59,948 nucleotides of DNA from Synechococcales cyanobacterium GL140_1_metabinner_5_sub (GTDB lineage Bacteria > Cyanobacteriota > Cyanobacteriia > Cyanobacteriales > Chamaesiphonaceae), in contig JANYHM010000067.1 of NCBI GenBank assembly GCA_025359065.1, positions 1 through 59,948 on the forward strand, read 5' to 3'. The translations under genes were made by a program, and so were the position numbers. The notes below the pieces were generated by a model that saw only the letters and a program-made list of their open reading frames with translations, did not search any database and was not told where the DNA came from. The number at the start of each line of letters is the position of its first letter. The first letter of the stretch is position 1. Below are positions 16,430-25,503 of the stretch, one piece after another.

Positions 16430-17551
16430 CTATCCTTGAATATTCCTTAACTGCGAAGTAAGAAACCGATCCATCCAGTTCTCAAAATAAGCTAGATTGC
16501 TGGCTTGTTCTTGAGGATCGTTAGTTTTGAGATCATGGGGAGCCAAACCCAAAATCGCAGCACTAGTTACACAGTACATTGACTTCTGGAAGCTCTGACA
16601 GATTTTTACCAGCAAATCATTTTCTTGACGCTTACTGCTTTGATACATCTTGTGCAAATACTCTGGCAAATAATGACGCATATCTTGCATCAGCAAAGTT
16701 GGCGGAATTCCAGAACCCCCGATCGGCAGCGGGTCAGCATATAGAGCGCCGTAAGTGAAAGCACTTTGCTCAAAGGGTATTTCTCCAGCCTGGGCATTGT
16801 AAGAAACCGTCCCCAAAAATGGTGTACCCCGAAAGAAAACAGCTTCTACATAAGGAACAGCTACATCCATCAAAAAAGTCAGATTCGCCGATTGAGGCAA
16901 AATATCATAGCTTTTACCACCAATCTGCACCGCATAAACAATTTGATTACCCGCCGCTGCCACCAGTCCAGCCTTAATAAAACCGACTACCTCTGGAATA
17001 GTAGTTATCTTACCCTGATCATAGGCTTTACCCAAATTTAAGAACAGCGCATACATCACCTCCCAAAACTGGCCAAGAGCATTGTAATAAACCGATTGCC
17101 GCACTTGTTCTGGCAAAAACTCTGGAAACAGACGATGTAATAGTTGAATTATTGGATTACCTTTAATCTTGGCCTGAATTGCCAACTCAATTAATTGCCG
17201 AAAATCTGGCGACTCCACATACTCTTCTAGTTTGCCGCCGCCGTGCCAGAGCATGACTTTCATGCAGTATTCGGCATACTCAAAATTAATTCGATCGTGT
17301 GCTAAATGCTTCAGAAGTTGGTTACTAGAGACCCCGTGATTAAAATATTTAAAGAAGGGGAAAATAGTAAGAAACTCTCGATCGGCAATATGCTGAAGAT
17401 TTTCTTGGTACGCTTCCAAGACATAGCCATAGCTTTCTAAAATGCCCACGACTTCTTTTACATTGTCAGGATTATCGGGCAAAAAGCTTTGGCCGTTATA
17501 GAACCGATCAATATAGGCAGCTAAAGGATGGCGAGAAGTAGTAAAAGTCAT
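16430..17551 (-). CDS. cupB: CO2 hydration protein (CupB/ChpX type)
   Basis: The 373-residue protein belongs to the ChpX/ChpY (CupB/CupA) family, which attaches to specialised NDH-1 complexes and converts CO2 to bicarbonate in the cytoplasm, driven by electron flow. It is soluble, starting MTFTTSRHPLAAYIDRFYNG, with the conserved EYCMKVMLWHGGGKLEEYVE segment near residue 90-110. It overlaps the ndhD stop by 4 bases (ATGA), so it is translationally coupled. The short length without a CupA-like C-terminal extension, the absence of cupS, and position beside the ccm cluster favour the constitutive CupB/NdhD4/NdhF4 module over the inducible CupA one. This subtype call is inference. Confidence 0.8.
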   Translation of the reverse strand: MTFTTSRHPLAAYIDRFYNGQSFLPDNPDNVKEVVGILESYGYVLEAYQENLQHIADREFLTIFPFFKYFNHGVSSNQLLKHLAHDRINFEYAEYCMKVMLWHGGGKLEEYVESPDFRQLIELAIQAKIKGNPIIQLLHRLFPEFLPEQVRQSVYYNALGQFWEVMYALFLNLGKAYDQGKITTIPEVVGFIKAGLVAAAGNQIVYAVQIGGKSYDILPQSANLTFLMDVAVPYVEAVFFRGTPFLGTVSYNAQAGEIPFEQSAFTYGALYADPLPIGGSGIPPTLLMQDMRHYLPEYLHKMYQSSKRQENDLLVKICQSFQKSMYCVTSAAILGLAPHDLKTNDPQEQASNLAYFENWMDRFLTSQLRNIQG

Positions 17552-19047
17552 GGCTGAAGATCTAGGGTAGGAATAGTGGCGACAGTAGCAACAATAGCTG
17601 GAGGTTGCAGCATAGCTAAAATAGTTGGCTCACTCCAGCGGGTGATCCAACCAGGGACAAAACCAAATAGAATAATCGCCCCAGTTAAAATCATCGCGGG
17701 ATAGCGTTCTCGCCAAGTTACCGCTTCTAGATCTTGAACTTGGGGTGACAGACGACCAAAAAAGGCTTTGTTAATCAGCAATAGATAATAAACCGCTGTT
17801 AAACCAGTGCCAATCATGCAAAGCAAAGTTGGAATAGGGAATATCGGAAAAGTACTGCGAAAAATCAGAAACTCCGCGACAAATCCCACCATGCCCGGAA
17901 TTCCGGCGCTAGCCATTACACCCAATATCATTAGGCTGCCAATCACCGGCATTCCGCGTTCGGGGTTGAGTAAACCTTCAAGTATCGTAATATCACGGGT
18001 GCCCGCTTTCTGGTAAACCACGCCCACCGAGAGAAACAGTGCGGCTGAGATCAAACCATGGCTGACCATCTGAATCATTGCAGCCGAAAAACTGAGAGGA
18101 GTATTGGCTGCTGCGGCCAGCAAAATATAACCCATGTGACTGACAGAGCTGTAGGCCACCATTTTTTTCATGTCTTTTTGAGCGATCGCCATCAATGCTC
18201 CATAAAGCACGCTAATAATTGCCCAACCGGCCAACCAAGGAGCCGCAACTTGCCAAGCATCTGGAAACAGTCCAACACAGAAGCGCAAAATTCCATAGGT
18301 AGCAAGTTTCAATAGCACTCCAGCCAGCAACACCGAAATTGGCGTAGAAGCCTCAACGTGAGCATCGGGCAACCAGGTATGAAAAGGAAACAGCGGCATC
18401 TTGATGCCAAACCCTAATAGCAGCGCCCCTAAAAGCAAAAACTGCTGATTCAAAGGCAAAGCATGAGCCAAAGCTGGGTTGTAGGTAAAACTATTGCTGC
18501 CGCCTAACCAAGCCAATCCTAAAAAAGCCGCTAAAATCAGCGCTCCCGACAAGGCAGTATAAATCAAAAACTTAGTAGCCGCATAAGCCCGCTTCTGGCC
18601 ACCCCAAATCGCAATCAAAAGATACAGAGGAACCAGCTCTAGTTCGTAAGAAATAAAGAACAGCAGTAAATCTTGTGCCAAAAACACCCCAGTCACCGCC
18701 GCATTCAATAACAAAATGAGACTGTAATAAAGACGTGGCCGATCGACCTTTTCATCACTGCTATAAATGGCTACCCAAGTCAACAAACTATTTAAAGCCA
18801 CCAACGGCAAAGACAAGCCATCAATACCCAGCTTGTAAGACAAACCCAGAGAATCAATCCAGGTAAAATCTTCTACAAACTGCATACCCGGTTCACCCAA
18901 ATTGAACTTGGTCAGCAACAACACCGTCCAGCCAATCACTGCCAAGGCGACTGTAGAAGCGATCGAGCGAGTTTTCCCCGGCCACCAAGCCACCAACGCT
19001 GCACCGATCAGCGGCACCACTAACAAAATACTAAGCATAATCACCAC
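17548..19047 (-). CDS. ndhD4: NDH-1 subunit D of the CO2-uptake module
   Basis: The 499-residue, multi-pass antiporter-like subunit has about 14 hydrophobic segments. Conserved marks are the Glu in YELELVPLYLLIAIWGG (the charged residue in the TM5 helix), the Lys of the KFLIYTALSG region, HTWLPDAHVEASTPISVLLA, and KKMVAYSSVSHMGYI. It pumps protons in NDH-1MS-type complexes, replacing NdhD1 of the respiratory form. It lies 12 bases downstream of ndhF and overlaps the hydration protein gene, a three-gene operon. A second start at MLSILLVV (Met4) is equally plausible. Numbering as D4 rather than D3 rests on the neighbourhood only. Confidence 0.85.
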   Translation of the reverse strand: MVIMLSILLVVPLIGAALVAWWPGKTRSIASTVALAVIGWTVLLLTKFNLGEPGMQFVEDFTWIDSLGLSYKLGIDGLSLPLVALNSLLTWVAIYSSDEKVDRPRLYYSLILLLNAAVTGVFLAQDLLLFFISYELELVPLYLLIAIWGGQKRAYAATKFLIYTALSGALILAAFLGLAWLGGSNSFTYNPALAHALPLNQQFLLLGALLLGFGIKMPLFPFHTWLPDAHVEASTPISVLLAGVLLKLATYGILRFCVGLFPDAWQVAAPWLAGWAIISVLYGALMAIAQKDMKKMVAYSSVSHMGYILLAAAANTPLSFSAAMIQMVSHGLISAALFLSVGVVYQKAGTRDITILEGLLNPERGMPVIGSLMILGVMASAGIPGMVGFVAEFLIFRSTFPIFPIPTLLCMIGTGLTAVYYLLLINKAFFGRLSPQVQDLEAVTWRERYPAMILTGAIILFGFVPGWITRWSEPTILAMLQPPAIVATVATIPTLDLQP

Positions 19048-19059
19048 CGCTGCTAAAAA

Positions 19060-20892
19060 TTACCAGAACAACCAAACCACCATTAAACCCAGTACACCAA
19101 CTCCCACGGTAATCGTGAAGAAATAGCTTTGCACCTGTCCAGATGTGCCGTATTTCAAACCCTCACTACCAAAAATCGTGGCCACGCCCACCGAGTTCAC
19201 CAAGCCTTCGACCACATAGCGATCGACCCAGGCTATAATCCGAGAAAGCTGAGAGATTGCCCAAACGATCGTGTTGTTGTAGAAATCTTCGGTGTAAAAG
19301 TCTTTTTCCAACAGCTTTTGCACCTTGAGCACCGGGAACTTCATCGGCTGTCGATCAGGATTGAAATACAACAATGCACCAGCAGCAAATCCTATCAAAC
19401 TGGATAAGCTGATCGAGCCAATCTGAAACAAACTAATATCATCTAAACTTGGCAAGAGACCAAACCCAGACATTATGAGCGGAGTAATCAAAGTGAAGAC
19501 AGTCAAAAACACCATTGGTAAAGCCAACGGCCAAGGAACTTCTGGTGCCCGTCGGGTCTTGGGCTGAGTCTTACCCAAAAATACCAAACCATACACCCGA
19601 GTCAGATTAAAAGTGGTCAAGCCATTGACCAGTAAAATCACCCCGATTACCCAGGGGTACTCTACCCAAAATCCCTTAAAGCCATCTTGGAATGCCCAAA
19701 AGCCCCCCAAAGGAAACACCCCAGTCATCGCCAACGTGCCCACAATGTAAGCAATGGTGGTAGCGGGCATACTTTTACCCAAACCGCCGTATTCCGTCAC
19801 ATCCTGATTATTCGTGGTCAAAATCACACAGCCGACGCTCATGAAAAGTAATGCTTTGGCGATCGCGTGGGCAAACAGCAAAAACAGCGCAAAGCTAATC
19901 CAATTTGCTCCTACCGAGATAAACACTAATCCCAGATAGGCACTAGTGGAATAAGAAATAGTTCGCTTGATGTCTACTTGGGCGATCGACACTAGCGTTG
20001 CACCAATGGCCGTCACGGTTCCAATCACGATCAGCGTGTCATTAACAAATGGTGACAAATACAAAATCGGGTGAACTTTGATCAAAATATAGGCTCCACC
20101 AGTTACCACCACCGAGTTCCGCAGAATCGAAGCCGGGTTAGGGCCTTCCATTGCTTCATCTAGCCACAGATGCAAGGGAAATTGTGCACACTTACCGATC
20201 GGTCCCGCAATCAAGGCCAAACCAATCAAGGTCTTGGTCAACATCGAAATATTAGTAGTTTCACACCAGTCATACAGATCATTGAAATCTAGACTGCCAG
20301 CCATGCTGGATAAAGCAATCACCCCAGCAAATAAAATAATGTCGCCCGCTCGCTTGGTCAAAAAAGCATCTCTGGCTGCTTTTACGACTAATGGCTGGGC
20401 GTACCAAAAACCTACCAATAGATAAGTCGAAAGAGTCAGCAATTCGAGCAAACCATAGCTGACTAATAGCGAATTGCTAATGGCCACCGCACTCATCGCG
20501 CCTTCAAAGAAACCCACCAAGGCAAAGAATCTGGCCAAAGCCCAGTCTTTTTCCATATAGCCTAAGGCAAACAGTTGAGCTAACAAGCTTAAGCCCGTCA
20601 CCGATTCCATTGCCGCCACACTGACCGAAGATAGCTCAAAGGTGAGATTTAACTCTAGACCGGCCACTGTCAACCAATTAAAGACCAAATGATAAGGAGT
20701 ATGATCCCAAACTTGTCGAAACAGCAAACTGCCATGAATAAAGGCCAGTACTGTCATTAAAATATTCAAATAGGCCGCTGGTCTTGGCCCCGTCCGCCGC
20801 ACCAATCTAGTTACCCAAGGAATGGTCAGGAGCGCTCCTAGAAAACCATAACAAGGTATCCACCAGCCAGTGTTTATCAGCAGATGCTCCAT
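19060..20892 (-). CDS. ndhF4: NDH-1 subunit F of the CO2-uptake module
   Basis: The 610-residue, multi-pass subunit is of the NuoL/NdhF family. Visible marks are the first segments (GWWIPCYGFLGALLTIPWVT), LHLWLDEAMEGPNPASILRN in place of the canonical HxWLPDAMEGPTPVSALIH, and KRTISYSTSAYLGLVF. The LxLWLDEAMEGPNP variant is characteristic of the F3/F4 subfamily of CO2-uptake complexes rather than the respiratory F1. The C-terminal part contains the long lateral-helix region and a final membrane segment. It is the first gene of the leftward operon ndhF-ndhD-cupB. Its start is 563 bases from the divergent ccmK gene, so the two CO2-concentrating operons can share regulation. Confidence 0.87.
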   Translation of the reverse strand: MEHLLINTGWWIPCYGFLGALLTIPWVTRLVRRTGPRPAAYLNILMTVLAFIHGSLLFRQVWDHTPYHLVFNWLTVAGLELNLTFELSSVSVAAMESVTGLSLLAQLFALGYMEKDWALARFFALVGFFEGAMSAVAISNSLLVSYGLLELLTLSTYLLVGFWYAQPLVVKAARDAFLTKRAGDIILFAGVIALSSMAGSLDFNDLYDWCETTNISMLTKTLIGLALIAGPIGKCAQFPLHLWLDEAMEGPNPASILRNSVVVTGGAYILIKVHPILYLSPFVNDTLIVIGTVTAIGATLVSIAQVDIKRTISYSTSAYLGLVFISVGANWISFALFLLFAHAIAKALLFMSVGCVILTTNNQDVTEYGGLGKSMPATTIAYIVGTLAMTGVFPLGGFWAFQDGFKGFWVEYPWVIGVILLVNGLTTFNLTRVYGLVFLGKTQPKTRRAPEVPWPLALPMVFLTVFTLITPLIMSGFGLLPSLDDISLFQIGSISLSSLIGFAAGALLYFNPDRQPMKFPVLKVQKLLEKDFYTEDFYNNTIVWAISQLSRIIAWVDRYVVEGLVNSVGVATIFGSEGLKYGTSGQVQSYFFTITVGVGVLGLMVVWLFW

Positions 20893-21455
20893 AAATTGTG
20901 TCCAACTAAATATATGAGGTGTTTAAAAAAGATTTTTAAGTCTGTCAGCAAGCTGCTCAGATGGCGGCTGAACGCAGAAAGCCTAATTGTTCTAGGGTTC
21001 TTAACAGTGTTTCACATTTCTTCAACTATCTCAAGCTACGTTCAAATATTTTCTGATCGAAGACAATGCTGTTTTCAAATCAATCAGACCCAAATTAAAT
21101 ACTATTGTTAGTGTATTTATATTAATAAATCGAACGTATTATAGAGTGTATACTATAATAACAAGCATTTTTGCTAATAATCAAAGAACAAAAGGCCGCC
21201 GGTGAGTCATTAGCCCAGCTTATAAACAGAATCAAAAAGAATAATTGTATATTATATTGCCAAATTGAACACCTAAACTGTATTGTTGATCGTGGCGCTC
21301 GTGCAATTTTAGGCTTTACTAATTTTCCGAAAATGTCTAGCTTTTGCTAACTTCAGCTTAAGCCTGCTCTTTTCGTGTCTGTGAAACCTGGTTCAACAGT
21401 GCGCTAAAAATAAAGAAATAGCTAACTGAATTAATATTGAGGAGTTCCTCTAATA
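20893..21455. promoter_or_regulatory. Shared divergent region between NDH-1 and carboxysome operons
   Basis: This 563-base AT-rich stretch holds no convincing gene; a 75-codon frame at 20884-21111 overlaps ndhF and looks like noise. It contains an inverted repeat TATTATAG (21137-21144) / CTATAATA (21153-21160) with 8-base spacer, inside a run of TA-rich promoter-like sequence. LysR-type regulators of CO2 genes (CcmR/NdhR, CmpR) bind such AT-rich dyads in other cyanobacteria, but no exact consensus is recognised here. GAGGAG ahead of the first ccmK (about 21440) is the ribosome site. I see no further structure. Confidence 0.5.
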
Positions 21456-21764
21456 ATGTCTATTGCAATAGGAATGATTGAAACCAAGGGTTTCCCAGCG
21501 CTTGTAGAAGCGGCTGATGCCATGGTGAAAGCAGCTCGTGTGACCCTGGTGGGCTACGAGAAAATTGGTAGTGCCCGAGTTATTGTCATCGTGCGCGGTG
21601 ATGTATCTGAAGTACAAGCTTCTGTTGCTGCTGGCGTAGAATCTGCCAAGCGGGTAATGGGTTGTGAAATTGTTTCCACTCATATCATTGCTCGTCCTCA
21701 CGAAAACCTAGAATTCGTACTGCCAATTCGCTACACCGAAGATGTAGAAAGATTCCGCATGTAG
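21456..21764 (+). CDS. ccmK: Carboxysome shell protein CcmK, copy 1
   Basis: The 102-residue single-BMC-domain protein forms flat hexamers that tile the facets of the beta-carboxysome shell. The whole domain is present: [20 protein letters not shown], the edge Lys/Arg positions, and [12 protein letters not shown]. The pore loop reads YEKIGSA, with Ala where the other copies have Gly. Residues 1-90 are about 90% identical to copy 2. It is the first gene of a seven-gene ccm operon; the start is supported by GAGGAG 17-22 bases upstream and ccmK family length. Whether it is CcmK1 or CcmK2 cannot be told. Confidence 0.92.
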   Translation: MSIAIGMIETKGFPALVEAADAMVKAARVTLVGYEKIGSARVIVIVRGDVSEVQASVAAGVESAKRVMGCEIVSTHIIARPHENLEFVLPIRYTEDVERFRM

Positions 21765-21825
21765 GGCAGTAGAATGCCTCGAACACAGCTAAACTAATTA
21801 ACAAGTTAAAAATAGAGCAGAAATT

Positions 21826-22134
21826 ATGGCAGTTGCCGTTGGAATGATTGAAACCTTGGGCTTTCCAGCTCTAGTAGAAGCCGCCGACGCGATGGTGAAA
21901 GCCGCTCGCGTTACTTTAGTAGGCTACGAAAAAATCGGTAGTGGCCGTGTAATTGTCATCGTTCGTGGTGACGTATCAGAAGTACAAGCTTCGGTTGCTG
22001 CTGGTGTAGCATCTGCCAAGCGGGTGAATGGTGGCGAAGTAATTTCTACTCACATTATTGCTCGTCCTCACGAAAACCTAGAATTTGTATTGCCAATTCG
22101 CTACACCGAAGCTGTCGAACAGTTCCGGATGTAA
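21826..22134 (+). CDS. ccmK: Carboxysome shell protein CcmK, copy 2
   Basis: The 102-residue BMC-domain hexamer is nearly identical to copy 1, with the standard pore loop YEKIGSGR, typical of CcmK1/CcmK2. It begins [20 protein letters not shown] and ends EAVEQFRM. It lies 61 bases after copy 1, with the same direction and the same sequence style. The positively charged pore (from the loop Ser and nearby Lys) is thought to admit bicarbonate and phosphosugars. Tandem duplication of ccmK is usual in beta-cyanobacteria; three in a row is less so. Confidence 0.92.
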   Translation: MAVAVGMIETLGFPALVEAADAMVKAARVTLVGYEKIGSGRVIVIVRGDVSEVQASVAAGVASAKRVNGGEVISTHIIARPHENLEFVLPIRYTEAVEQFRM

Positions 22135-22218
22135 CAACAGTCTGGTTGATAAAACCCTGACTAATAGAAATAATCGCAAGATCTGAAAAGCTAAACTAAC
22201 TAAAATTGGAGCAAAACT

Positions 22219-22560
22219 ATGGCTATCGCCGTTGGAATGATTGAAACTCTTGGTTTCCCCGCAGTTGTAGAAGCCGCTGACGCTATGGTGAAAGCCGCTC
22301 GCGTTACCTTGGTAGGCTACGAAAAGATCAGCAGTGGTCGCGTTACTGTAATTGTGCGTGGTGACGTATCTGAGGTACAAGCCTCGGTAGCTGCTGGTGT
22401 AGAAAGCGTTAAGCGCGTGAACGGTGGTCAGGTTCTTTCCACTCACATTATTGCTCGTCCTCACGAAAACCTAGAATTTGTACTGCCTATTCGTTATACC
22501 GATGCAGTTGAATCTTTCCGCGAAAGCGTTAGCGGCATTCGTCCGTCGAGCCGCGCTTAA
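22219..22560 (+). CDS. ccmK: Carboxysome shell protein CcmK, copy 3 with extended C-terminus
   Basis: This 113-residue BMC-domain protein starts [20 protein letters not shown]. It differs from copies 1 and 2 in two ways. The pore loop is YEKISSG (Ser for the usual Gly). The C-terminus runs 11 residues further ([15 protein letters not shown] in place of RFRM/QFRM), ending basic. The extra tail lies on the concave or convex rim in known CcmK structures and could affect stacking or interaction with CcmM/CcmN. The stop is 1 base ahead of the ccmL start, so the two genes are almost fused in translation. Confidence 0.9.
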   Translation: MAIAVGMIETLGFPAVVEAADAMVKAARVTLVGYEKISSGRVTVIVRGDVSEVQASVAAGVESVKRVNGGQVLSTHIIARPHENLEFVLPIRYTDAVESFRESVSGIRPSSRA

Positions 22561-22561
22561 G

Positions 22562-22861
22562 ATGAGAATTGCGAAGGCTCTAGGTACGGTCGTTAGCACA
22601 GTCAAAGATCCTAGTTTAGGTAGCGTTAAGCTTTTGTTTGTTCAATATATGGACGAAAATGGCGAAACGCTGCCTGAGTATGAAGTGGCTGCTGACTTAG
22701 TGGGAGCAGGAATTGGTGAGTGGGTGTTGATCAGTATTGGTAGCGCTGCTCGGAAAGTTTCTGGATATGAAGACCGTTCCTTAGACGCAGCAGTGGTAGG
22801 GATTATCGACACCGTTAATTTGGGCAGTCGATCGCTCTACAGCAAAAAAGATGCTGGGTAA
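22562..22861 (+). CDS. ccmL: Carboxysome vertex protein CcmL
   Basis: The 99-residue protein of the CcmL/EutN family forms pentamers capping the 12 vertices of the carboxysome. It starts MRIAKALGTVVSTVKDPSLG with the conserved strand KLLFVQYMDENGE, GAGIGEWVLISIGSAAR and DAAVVGIIDTVNL. An upstream in-frame start would extend it back into ccmK, but family length and alignment support the ATG at 22562, one base after the ccmK stop (TAAG-ATG). It is co-transcribed with the shell genes and with ccmM, which follows after 33 bases. Confidence 0.93.
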   Translation: MRIAKALGTVVSTVKDPSLGSVKLLFVQYMDENGETLPEYEVAADLVGAGIGEWVLISIGSAARKVSGYEDRSLDAAVVGIIDTVNLGSRSLYSKKDAG

Positions 22862-22894
22862 TCGTAGTACGCCTATATAAGGAGGATTGAAATA

Positions 22895-24613
22895 ATGGTG
22901 GCAGTCCGGAGTAACTCCGCCGCAGCTCCGCCCACACCGTGGTCTAGCGGCTTAGCTGAGCCGAGTATTCACCCAACTGCATACGCCCATGCTTTTTCTA
23001 ATATCATTGGCGATGTGCGAATTGGGGAGAATGTAATGATTGCGCCCGGTACATCGATCCGGGCTGATGAAGGCACGCCTTTTGTGATTGGGGCGAACAG
23101 CAATATTCAGGATGGCGTGGTCATTCATGGTCTAGAACAGGGTCGAGTAGTTGGAGATGATAATGAGCCTTACTCAGTTTGGGTGGGTGACAATACTTCT
23201 TTAACTCACATGGCGCTGATTCATGGACCTGCTTATGTGGGTGACGATTGCTTTATTGGCTTTCGTTCCACAGTGTTTAATGCCAAAGTCAACAATGGTT
23301 GCATTGTGATGATGCACGCCCTGATTCAGGATGTAGAAATTCCACCGGGTAAATTTGTACCCTCTGGATCGATCATTACTTCTCAACATCAAGCTGATCG
23401 GCTGTCGGATGTACAGCCTGCCGATCGTAAGTTTGCCTCCCACGTAATTAGCATTAACGATTCTTTGCGCTCCGGCTATCGCTGTGCCGATGATATCGCC
23501 TGTATTACTCCACTGCAAAACGCCAATGAATTGGCGTATCAAGGCGCAACGCCATTAGGCTTGCCAAGAATAGATTCGTCCGGTCTAGACTCGCCAGCTC
23601 ATACAGAAACTACTGACACATCAAATACCATGTATAACCGTAATAATTTAAAACTTCACCCCGACGTAGTTAATAACGTCCGTCGCTTGCTCTCCCAGGG
23701 CTACCGTGTAGGCACCGAACACGCTGACAAGCGTCGCTTTCAGGTCAGTTCTTGGATGAGCTGCTCGCCGTTTAACTCCAATAATGAAGGCGATATTCTG
23801 AATAGCTTAGAAACTTGCTTGCATGAGCATAGCGGTGAGTATGTTCGTTTAATTGGTATTGATGTTAATGCCAAGCGTCGGGTATTAGAAACTATTATTC
23901 AACGTCCTAGCGATCAACCCGGTCAATCAGAAATTCGTAGTGTCAGCACTTCTTTCAGCTCTACAGGTTCTGCTCCAGCTAGCGTAGCTAACGCTGGTTC
24001 TGAGTTGGTAATGATTGTGCGCCAATTGATCAATCAAGGCTGCAAAGTTGGGGTAGAAACCGCCGATAAGCGTCGCTTCCAAACTAGCTCTTGGACTAGC
24101 TGTGGTCAAATTGAATCTCAGTCGGAAGGTTCGATTTTAGGCGCGATTTCGGATTGTATTGCTAATAACCCGGATGGCTATGTCCGAGTAATTGGTATCG
24201 ATCCACAGGCTCGCAGACGGGTATCTGAAAAAGTGGTGCATCGTCCTGGTCAACCGATCGGTGCAGCTAGCAGCGGCGGTTCAACCAGCAGCTTTAGCGC
24301 TGGCAATGTTAATAAGAGCTATGGTGGCGGCAGCGCTAGCAGCGCGGTTCTCTCTGTAGACGCGATCGAGACTATCTCGCGGGTGATAGCTCAGGGGTGT
24401 GTGATTATGACTGAGTTTGCTGATGAGCGTCGCTACAAGAGCAATGCCTGGGAAACCGGTGGTCAAGTAGCCGGCAACAGTGCAGCAGCGATCGTCCGTT
24501 CTTTGGAATCTATTATTAATGAGCGTCCTAAGTCCTTCATTCGGGTAATTGGCGTAGACCAAAAAGCCAAGAAGCGGGTAGCTGAGAAGATGATTCATCG
24601 TCCGGCTAAATAG
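22895..24613 (+). CDS. ccmM: Carboxysome scaffold CcmM with carbonic anhydrase-like domain and three SSUL repeats
   Basis: The 572-residue protein crosslinks Rubisco inside the beta-carboxysome. Residues 25-205 are a left-handed beta-helix gamma-carbonic-anhydrase-like domain with the metal-binding His set (VIHGLEQ at 78, LTHMALIHG at 105-110). C197 and C203 (YRCADDIAC) match the disulfide pair needed for activity in the Thermosynechococcus enzyme, so the domain may be catalytically active. Residues 252-565 hold three Rubisco small-subunit-like repeats (each starting L/I-x-Q-G and ending (I/V)H/QRP), joined by Ser/Gly-rich linkers. An internal ATG at 23630 (residue 246) lies just before the repeats and could give the short form known in other species. 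It has a strong AAGGAGG ribosome site. Confidence 0.95.
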   Translation: MVAVRSNSAAAPPTPWSSGLAEPSIHPTAYAHAFSNIIGDVRIGENVMIAPGTSIRADEGTPFVIGANSNIQDGVVIHGLEQGRVVGDDNEPYSVWVGDNTSLTHMALIHGPAYVGDDCFIGFRSTVFNAKVNNGCIVMMHALIQDVEIPPGKFVPSGSIITSQHQADRLSDVQPADRKFASHVISINDSLRSGYRCADDIACITPLQNANELAYQGATPLGLPRIDSSGLDSPAHTETTDTSNTMYNRNNLKLHPDVVNNVRRLLSQGYRVGTEHADKRRFQVSSWMSCSPFNSNNEGDILNSLETCLHEHSGEYVRLIGIDVNAKRRVLETIIQRPSDQPGQSEIRSVSTSFSSTGSAPASVANAGSELVMIVRQLINQGCKVGVETADKRRFQTSSWTSCGQIESQSEGSILGAISDCIANNPDGYVRVIGIDPQARRRVSEKVVHRPGQPIGAASSGGSTSSFSAGNVNKSYGGGSASSAVLSVDAIETISRVIAQGCVIMTEFADERRYKSNAWETGGQVAGNSAAAIVRSLESIINERPKSFIRVIGVDQKAKKRVAEKMIHRPAK

Positions 24614-24631
24614 TGCCTGATAAGTAGTGTA

Positions 24632-24656
24632 AATGCGGCTAGTAGCCGCATTTTTG
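24632..24656 (+). terminator. Stem-loop with T run between ccmM and ccmN
   Basis: AATGCGGC (24632-24639) pairs with GCCGCATT (24645-24652) around a 5-base loop, then TTTTT. It has the form of a rho-independent terminator inside the operon, 25 bases before ccmN, and may lower ccmN/ccmO expression relative to the shell and scaffold genes. Confidence 0.7.
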
Positions 24657-24681
24657 ACCATCCTCTTCTCCCACTAGGCCA

Positions 24682-25329
24682 ATGATTCCCCTGCACGTTG
24701 CCATGCCACCTCCTAATCGCACTGCCGTAGTCAGCGGCGATGTAATGGTGCATCCAACGGCAAGTATTGGCAGTGGAGTATTGCTACATGCCGATCCGGG
24801 CAGTCAGCTAATTATTGGAATTGGTGCCTGTGTTGGTGCTGGCAGTGTGATCCATGCTCATACCGGTACGCTATTTATTGGGGATGGAGTGATTTTAGGG
24901 ATGGGTACCTTGGTTTTTGGTACTACCCAGGTGGGAGAGCGGGCTTGTATAGGTGCAGGAAGCAGCTTGATTGACGTATTGATTGCCCCCAACACCGTCG
25001 TTCCACCAAATTCTTTAATTGATTCTTATGGCCTGTCTGCGGAATATGCTAAAGCTCATCCGTCGGAAGTTGTTGCTGCGCCAGAATTTGCGGAGGATGT
25101 GAGTCCGGCTACTGCTAAATCGGTCAATTCGATGGCGAACAAACCGATTGATTTATTTACGCCAGAGGCGAGCATTGAACAAGAACCATCAGAGCCTTCA
25201 TCTTCTTCGCCGAAATCGGTTGAACCTCCTAAAGTTCAAGAGGTGCCCATGACACTCACAATCAATGCTCCGATATACGGTAAGGCTGGTTTAGAGCGGT
25301 TGTTGGCGACGTTGCGAAATCAAAGGTGA
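24682..25329 (+). CDS. ccmN: Carboxysome assembly protein CcmN
   Basis: The 215-residue protein bridges the CcmM-Rubisco core and the shell. Residues 15-125 are a left-handed beta-helix with hexapeptide turns (VMVHPTASIGSGVLLHADPG, then IGDGVILGMGTLVFGTTQVG). A long acidic/serine-rich linker (about 150-190, EQEPSEPSSSSPKSVEPPKV) follows. The C-terminal encapsulation peptide is the amphipathic helix INAPIYGKAGLERLLATLRN at 194-213, which recruits CcmK. All parts of a functional CcmN are present. The start may be Met1 or Met8 (MPPPN). It follows the stem-loop after ccmM; ccmO lies 174 bases further. Confidence 0.9.
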   Translation: MIPLHVAMPPPNRTAVVSGDVMVHPTASIGSGVLLHADPGSQLIIGIGACVGAGSVIHAHTGTLFIGDGVILGMGTLVFGTTQVGERACIGAGSSLIDVLIAPNTVVPPNSLIDSYGLSAEYAKAHPSEVVAAPEFAEDVSPATAKSVNSMANKPIDLFTPEASIEQEPSEPSSSSPKSVEPPKVQEVPMTLTINAPIYGKAGLERLLATLRNQR

Positions 25330-25503
25330 TCTTGAAAGTGAGAGGTTTCAATGGGAAACCCTGCACTTGGCGATCAGTGGGATTGTCGATCGAGGGGTTA
25401 TGATTGGTGCAGGCGCGGTCATTTTGCTTGTGGTTTTTCTTAGCCGGTTAGCCATTTGTTAAGCCACTGATATTTTTGGTCAATGATATTACCGAGGTAA
25501 TAG

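Noticed and set aside
20884-21111. A 75-codon plus-strand frame at the ndhF start
   Set aside because: It overlaps the ndhF start, and its Cys/Ser-rich sequence is unlike any family. The region reads better as regulatory DNA.
25330-25503. A short frame ending in a membrane-helix-like stretch between ccmN and ccmO
   Set aside because: GAGAVILLVVFLSRLAIC is hydrophobic, but there is no start with a ribosome site and no family. It may be a decayed gene piece, but the support is too thin.
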